NCBI RefSeq assembly: GCF_011947225.1
Contig: NZ_JAATVW010000002.1
Coordinates: 124,001 to 188,000 of the forward strand
Direction of reading: 5' to 3'
Length of the DNA: 64,000 nt
Source: Planosporangium flavigriseum
GTDB taxonomy: Bacteria; Actinomycetota; Actinomycetes; Mycobacteriales; Micromonosporaceae
Shown here: piece by piece, positions 60,402 through 64,000 of the stretch
Position numbering within the stretch: position 1 is the stretch's first letter
How the letters are laid out: each line of letters opens with the position of its first letter
Position numbers and translations under genes: made by a program
Notes under the pieces: model-generated
What the model was told of the DNA's origin: nothing
Databases searched by the model: none
What the model saw: only the letters and a program-made list of their open reading frames with translations

Positions 60402-61212
60402 CCGTCGCCGAGACTGCTGCCCCGGCCGCGCCGGTCACCGTGCAGTCCATGGTGGATGGCCGGTGGATCTCCGCGCCCTGGTGCACCCGGTACGCCGAGG
60501 TGCCCTCGCCGGGCAGGAGCCCCGAAGCGACCAGCCAGACGCCGAGGCCCAGCGCGGCGGATCCGGTCGCGGGGTCCTCCGGTACGCCGACCCCGGGCCC
60601 GAACATCCGGGCGTGCGCGGTCGCGGTCTCGGCGTCCCAGGAGAAGACCTCCACGTCGTCGAAGCCGGCGGCGCGCAGCGCGGCCGCATCGCAGGTCGCC
60701 CGGGCCACCGCCGCGGGCACCACCGACAGGTAGGGGAACTCCAGCCCGCAGCCGGCGACCCGGGGCGCCGGGCCGGCGAAGTCGACCGGTTCGAGCCCGA
60801 CGGCCCCGAGTAGCGGGCCCGGGTCCAGTTCGGGGCCGATGGTCGGAGTGCCCCCGGTCAGCGTCGCGAGCCCGGTGGGTTCGACCACGATCGGCAGCAG
60901 CCCGGCGCCGCACTCCTGCACCACGGTGCCGGCCGGAAACCGCCCGGCCCGCTGCAGCGTCACCGCGACCCCCACGCTCGGATGCCCGGCGAACGGAATC
61001 TCCCCACCCGGAGTGAAGATCCGTACCCGGTACGTCGCGTCCGCGGTCGTCGGCGGCAGTACGAAGATCGTCTCGGACAGGTTGAACTCCCGCGCGATGT
61101 CGTGCATCTGGGATGCCGCCAGCTCGTCCGCGCCGTAGACGACCGCGAGCGGGTTACCGGTGAACGGACGGTCGGTGAACACATCGACGACCTCGTACCG
61201 CAGCGTGCTCAT
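60340..61212 (-). CDS. PhzF-family isomerase/epimerase
   Basis: A 290-residue diaminopimelate-epimerase-fold protein. Signatures: VDVFTDRPFTGNPLAVV with REFNLSETIFV (catalytic Glu), the substrate loop TPGGEIPFAGHPSVG and EDPATGSAALGLG. PhzF itself acts in phenazine synthesis, but most members are of unknown function; no phenazine genes are present. ATG 61212. Confidence 0.9.
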   Translation of the reverse strand: MSTLRYEVVDVFTDRPFTGNPLAVVYGADELAASQMHDIAREFNLSETIFVLPPTTADATYRVRIFTPGGEIPFAGHPSVGVAVTLQRAGRFPAGTVVQECGAGLLPIVVEPTGLATLTGGTPTIGPELDPGPLLGAVGLEPVDFAGPAPRVAGCGLEFPYLSVVPAAVARATCDAAALRAAGFDDVEVFSWDAETATAHARMFGPGVGVPEDPATGSAALGLGVWLVASGLLPGEGTSAYRVHQGAEIHRPSTMDCTVTGAAGAAVSATVSGHVVPVATGEIAVPPFVG

Positions 61213-61296
61213 GGGCCACAGCCTAGACACCGCTGCCGCCCCGCAAAGGGCACCGACTCGGCATGCGGACGATCGAACGAGACTAGTCTGCTGTAC

Positions 61297-62631
61297 GTGA
61301 CTACCGCGACCAGGGTTTACGTCGCTCGCCTTGCCGGTCTTTCCATGTTCGACCCGAACGGCGACACGGTCGGGCGGGTCCGCGACGCGGTCGTCCGGCC
61401 GCGTCCCGGTCAGCTACCGCCCCGGGTGGTGGGGCTGGTGGCCGAGATGCCGATGCGCCGGCGGATCTTCGTACCCATCGGCCGGGTGACCGCGATCGAG
61501 GCCGACGCGGTCATTCTCAACACCGGCATGCTCAACCTGCGGCGCTTCGAAAAACGCCCCGGTGAACTGCTGGTGATCGAGGACCTGCTGGACCGGCGGG
61601 TCAAGATCAACGACACCGATCGAGAGGGCACGGTCGTCGACGTCGCGATGGAGTCCGACCGCACCGGCGAGTGGACGCTGACACGGGTGGCGGTCCGCGA
61701 GCTGACCGGCCGGCTGACCCGCCGGGGCCACGTGCATCAACTGGAGTGGAACGAGGTCCGTGGCCTGATCGGCGCACCCGACACCCAGGGCACCGCCGGC
61801 CTGCTCGCTCTCCTGGAGAACATGCGCCCCGCCGACCTCGCCAACGCCCTCCAGGAGCTTTCGGACGCGCGGCGGGTCGAGGTCGCCACCGCGCTCGACG
61901 ACGAGCGCCTCGCCGACGTGCTGGAGGAGCTACCCGAGCACGATCAGGTCGAGATCATCGCAGCGCTGGGGCGCGAACGGGCCGCGGACATCCTCGAGGA
62001 GATGGACCCTGACGACGCCGCCGACCTGCTCGCTGAGTTGCCCAAGCCCGACCAGGACGCCCTGCTCGACCTGATGGAGCCGGACGAGGCGTCCAAGGTG
62101 AGCCAGTTGCTCGACTACACGCCGGGCACGGCCGGCAGCCTCATGACCTCGGAGCCCATCATCCTGCCCCCGGACTCGACGATCGCGGAGGCGCTGGCCC
62201 GCATCCGCGAGCCCCAGTTGTCGCCGGCCGTGGCGGCTGCGGTGTTCGTGACGCGGCCGCCGAACGACACCCCCACCGGGCGATACCTGGGCGTGGTGCA
62301 CTTCCAGCGGCTGCTGCGCGAGATGCCCTCGGCGCTGCTGGGCGGTGCCGTCGACAACGACATCGACCCGCTCGACCCGGCCACCCCGCTGTCGGAGATC
62401 ACCCGGCGGATGGCGACCTACAACCTGGTCTGCATGCCCGTCGTCGACAGCAACAACCGGCTGGTGGGCGCGGTCACCGTCGACGACGTCCTCGACCACC
62501 TGCTGCCGCCGGACTGGCGCGACCGCGACCAGCTGGAGACAGCCCCGGGAGGATCCCCCGTGCCGCGGCCGTCGCACCTCACCGGCCGACCGGTCTCGGT
62601 ACCCGCACGGGAGGACAACCGCCGTGGCTGA
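61297..62631 (+). CDS. MgtE N-domain/CBS protein without membrane domain
   Basis: A 444-residue protein. A PRC-barrel-like start (ATRVYVARLAGLSMFDPNG and DREGTVVDVAME) is followed by the MgtE N-terminal helical repeats (ALQELSDARRVEV, LEELPEHDQVEIIAAL, ILEEMDPDDAADLLAELP) and a CBS pair with TSEPIILPPDSTIAEAL and VCMPVVDSNNRLVGAVTVDDVLDHL. The MgtE channel domain is absent. It may be a magnesium or nucleotide sensor. GTG 61297. It overlaps the DUF1003 gene by 8 nt. Confidence 0.9.
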   Translation: MTTATRVYVARLAGLSMFDPNGDTVGRVRDAVVRPRPGQLPPRVVGLVAEMPMRRRIFVPIGRVTAIEADAVILNTGMLNLRRFEKRPGELLVIEDLLDRRVKINDTDREGTVVDVAMESDRTGEWTLTRVAVRELTGRLTRRGHVHQLEWNEVRGLIGAPDTQGTAGLLALLENMRPADLANALQELSDARRVEVATALDDERLADVLEELPEHDQVEIIAALGRERAADILEEMDPDDAADLLAELPKPDQDALLDLMEPDEASKVSQLLDYTPGTAGSLMTSEPIILPPDSTIAEALARIREPQLSPAVAAAVFVTRPPNDTPTGRYLGVVHFQRLLREMPSALLGGAVDNDIDPLDPATPLSEITRRMATYNLVCMPVVDSNNRLVGAVTVDDVLDHLLPPDWRDRDQLETAPGGSPVPRPSHLTGRPVSVPAREDNRRG

Positions 62632-63280
62632 GGCTCGCCGCGCCGGCCGCCTCGACCAGCCCCGGGAGCCGGGCCGGATCACGCTGCCCCGGCCGGACAA
62701 GGAGGCGTTCGGGCGCTTCGCCGAAACGTTCGCCCGGTTCATGGGCACCGCCCGGTTCCTCTTCTACATGACGATCTTCCTGCTCATCTGGGTGGCGGTG
62801 AACCTGATCGGAATCTTCGGATTCCGTTGGGACCCGTACCCGTTCATCCTGCTCAACCTCTTCTTCAGCGCCCAGGCGTCGTACGCCGCGCCGCTCATCC
62901 TGCTCGCCCAGAACCGCCAGGCCGATCGGGACCGGGTCTCGCTCGACGAGGACCGCCGGCGGGCGCAGATGCAGAAGGCGGAGACCGAGTACCTGTCGCG
63001 GGAGATCGCCTCGTTGCGGATCGCCCTCGGCGAGGTGGCCACGCGCGACTTCATCCGCTCGGAGCTGACCCGGCTGGGCGAGGAGCTCGACGAGGCGGCG
63101 CACCGCCGGCACAAGCAGGAACGCAAGGATCAGCGCAAGGACATGAAGCGCGCGGCACGGCGGGCGGTCGAGGGAGCCGAGCACGAGTACGAACTCGATT
63201 ACGACGAAGAGCCGGACTCGATCGGCCCGGCGATCGGCTCGGGCCCGGAGGTGCAGGCGCCGCGCGCCTCAAGGGGCTAG
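62624..63280 (+). CDS. DUF1003 membrane protein
   Basis: A 218-residue protein. Two transmembrane helices (FLFYMTIFLLIWVAVNLIG and PFILLNLFFSAQASYAAPLIL) carry the DUF1003 signature around FDPYPF-like WDPYPFILLNL and LLAQNRQADRDR. A long charged coiled-coil C-terminus follows. The start GTG 62624 behind GGGAGGAC overlaps the upstream stop. The MgtE-N/CBS plus DUF1003 pair is often seen in actinobacteria and may form a membrane complex, which is inference. Confidence 0.88.
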   Translation: MAEARRAGRLDQPREPGRITLPRPDKEAFGRFAETFARFMGTARFLFYMTIFLLIWVAVNLIGIFGFRWDPYPFILLNLFFSAQASYAAPLILLAQNRQADRDRVSLDEDRRRAQMQKAETEYLSREIASLRIALGEVATRDFIRSELTRLGEELDEAAHRRHKQERKDQRKDMKRAARRAVEGAEHEYELDYDEEPDSIGPAIGSGPEVQAPRASRG

Positions 63281-63433
63281 GCGCGCGGCGTTACCTGCAC
63301 CGATGGTCGCACCGGCAGGCGCCACACGTCCAGTCCTGATCCAGGGACCGCCGGCTCCCCTGTCGGACCTGTGGTCGGCCCCACGCACCCCGACCTCGAT
63401 GGGTATCAAGGGGCCGGACGTAGCATTGGCACC

Positions 63434-64000
63434 ATGTCTGCCCCCGCCACCACCAGCGAGGCCGCGCTCCAGTCCGCCCTCGCGACCGTCAACGACCCCG
63501 AGATCCGCCGTCCGATCACCGACCTGGGCATGGTCAAGTCGGCGACGGTACGCCCTGACGGCGTCGCCGAGATCGCGATCCTGCTGACGGTCGCCGGCTG
63601 TCCGCTGCGGGACAAGCTGCGCAACGACATCACCGTCGCGGTGGCGCAGGTGCCCGGCGTCAGCGGCGTCGACATCGAGTTCGGCGTCATGACCGACGAA
63701 CAGCGCCGCAATCTCCAGACCAGCCTGCGCGGCAATGGCGGCAGCGAGCCGATCATCCCGTTCGCGCAGCCCGGATCGCGTACCCGGGTGTACGCGATCG
63801 CCAGCGGCAAGGGCGGCGTCGGCAAGTCCAGCGTGACCGTGAACCTGGCCGCGTCCCTCGCCGCGAAGGGCCTGGCCGTCGGCGTCGTGGACGCCGACAT
63901 CTACGGCCACTCCGTGCCCCGCATGCTCGGCGCCGAGGGCCGCCCCACGCAGGTCGAAGAAATGATCATGCCGCCGCAGGCGCACGGCGTGAAGGTCATC
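63434..64000 (+). CDS. mrp: Mrp/NBP35-type Fe-S carrier ATPase (3' end missing)
   Basis: The first 189 residues are inside the window and the frame is open to the right edge. An N-terminal MIP18/DUF59-type domain (LATVNDPEIRRPITDLGMV, VAGCPLRDKL) is joined to the P-loop ATPase, whose deviant Walker A reads IASGKGGVGKSSVTVNLA, followed by VVDADIYGHSVPRMLG. Apbc/Mrp proteins carry iron-sulfur clusters to apoproteins. ATG 63434 is the start. Confidence 0.92.
   Translation, partial: MSAPATTSEAALQSALATVNDPEIRRPITDLGMVKSATVRPDGVAEIAILLTVAGCPLRDKLRNDITVAVAQVPGVSGVDIEFGVMTDEQRRNLQTSLRGNGGSEPIIPFAQPGSRTRVYAIASGKGGVGKSSVTVNLAASLAAKGLAVGVVDADIYGHSVPRMLGAEGRPTQVEEMIMPPQAHGVKVI

Noticed and set aside
60340-61212. 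PhzF as a sign of a phenazine cluster.
   Set aside because: No other phenazine genes are present and PhzF-family proteins are mostly unrelated to phenazines.

Overview
The window is high-GC actinobacterial DNA with many GTG starts, dense gene packing and ATGA/TGATG overlaps. Several blocks point to Actinomycetota, probably Micromonosporaceae: an ispE-rsmA-tatD-metG-rsmI-pmt neighbourhood that resembles the Mycobacterium tuberculosis Rv1002c-Rv1011 region; a galU-glp/moeA-GNAT-sepX (glpR) divisome block; a SigE-type sigma factor; a cluster of STAS regulators; and WXG100-like proteins. The family placement is inference; the phylum placement is firm.

Layout. 1-1605: fatty-acyl desaturase (cut by the left edge) with its overlapping TetR regulator. 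1606-14004: DUF4383 membrane protein, ABC-F ATPase, ispE, rsmA, tatD, an unknown protein, metG, a proline-rich membrane protein, rsmI and the protein O-mannosyltransferase. 14041-16912: ohr and a quinone oxidoreductase, divergent from a TetR-SDR pair across a perfect palindromic operator. 16926-21473: three small STAS proteins, a GPP34 protein, a CheY-like receiver, a small membrane protein and a WXG100-like pair.

21602-31796 is an accessory island in a tRNA-Ala(CGC) gene. Three direct copies of the tRNA 3' end (21602, 29250, 31721) bound two tandem integrated segments. The only integrase is a C-terminal fragment beside the tRNA, and no replication or transfer genes remain. The left segment is AT-richer and holds a frameshifted PD-(D/E)XK nuclease gene, a strongly structured non-coding region with its own candidate promoter, and a PIN-like nuclease with a coiled-coil tail, followed by a GntR/HAD pair with repeated operators and small element-type genes. 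The right segment holds small membrane proteins and a thioredoxin-reductase-like flavoprotein with a large palindrome over its promoter.

31902-48570 is core genome again: sepX, rimJ-like GNAT, glp/moeA, galU, a GGDEF protein, 5-formyl-THF cyclo-ligase, FmdB, Fur, an MpaB-type oxygenase, a RecB-like nuclease, MarC, a PHP phosphoesterase, a sigma/anti-sigma-like pair, a PH-domain protein and a SpoU methyltransferase. 48694-57277 interleaves a MaoC hydratase, an acyl-CoA dehydrogenase and a CitE-like CoA-ester lyase (all minus strand) with plus-strand genes including thioredoxin and a radical-SAM protein under a perfect LexA box. 57329-64000: SDR, HAD, EamA and PhzF proteins, an MgtE-N/CBS protein, a DUF1003 protein and the start of an Mrp-type Fe-S carrier ATPase cut by the right edge.

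The most interesting part is 22200-25149: two nuclease-type genes flanking a candidate structured RNA inside a degraded tRNA-borne element.
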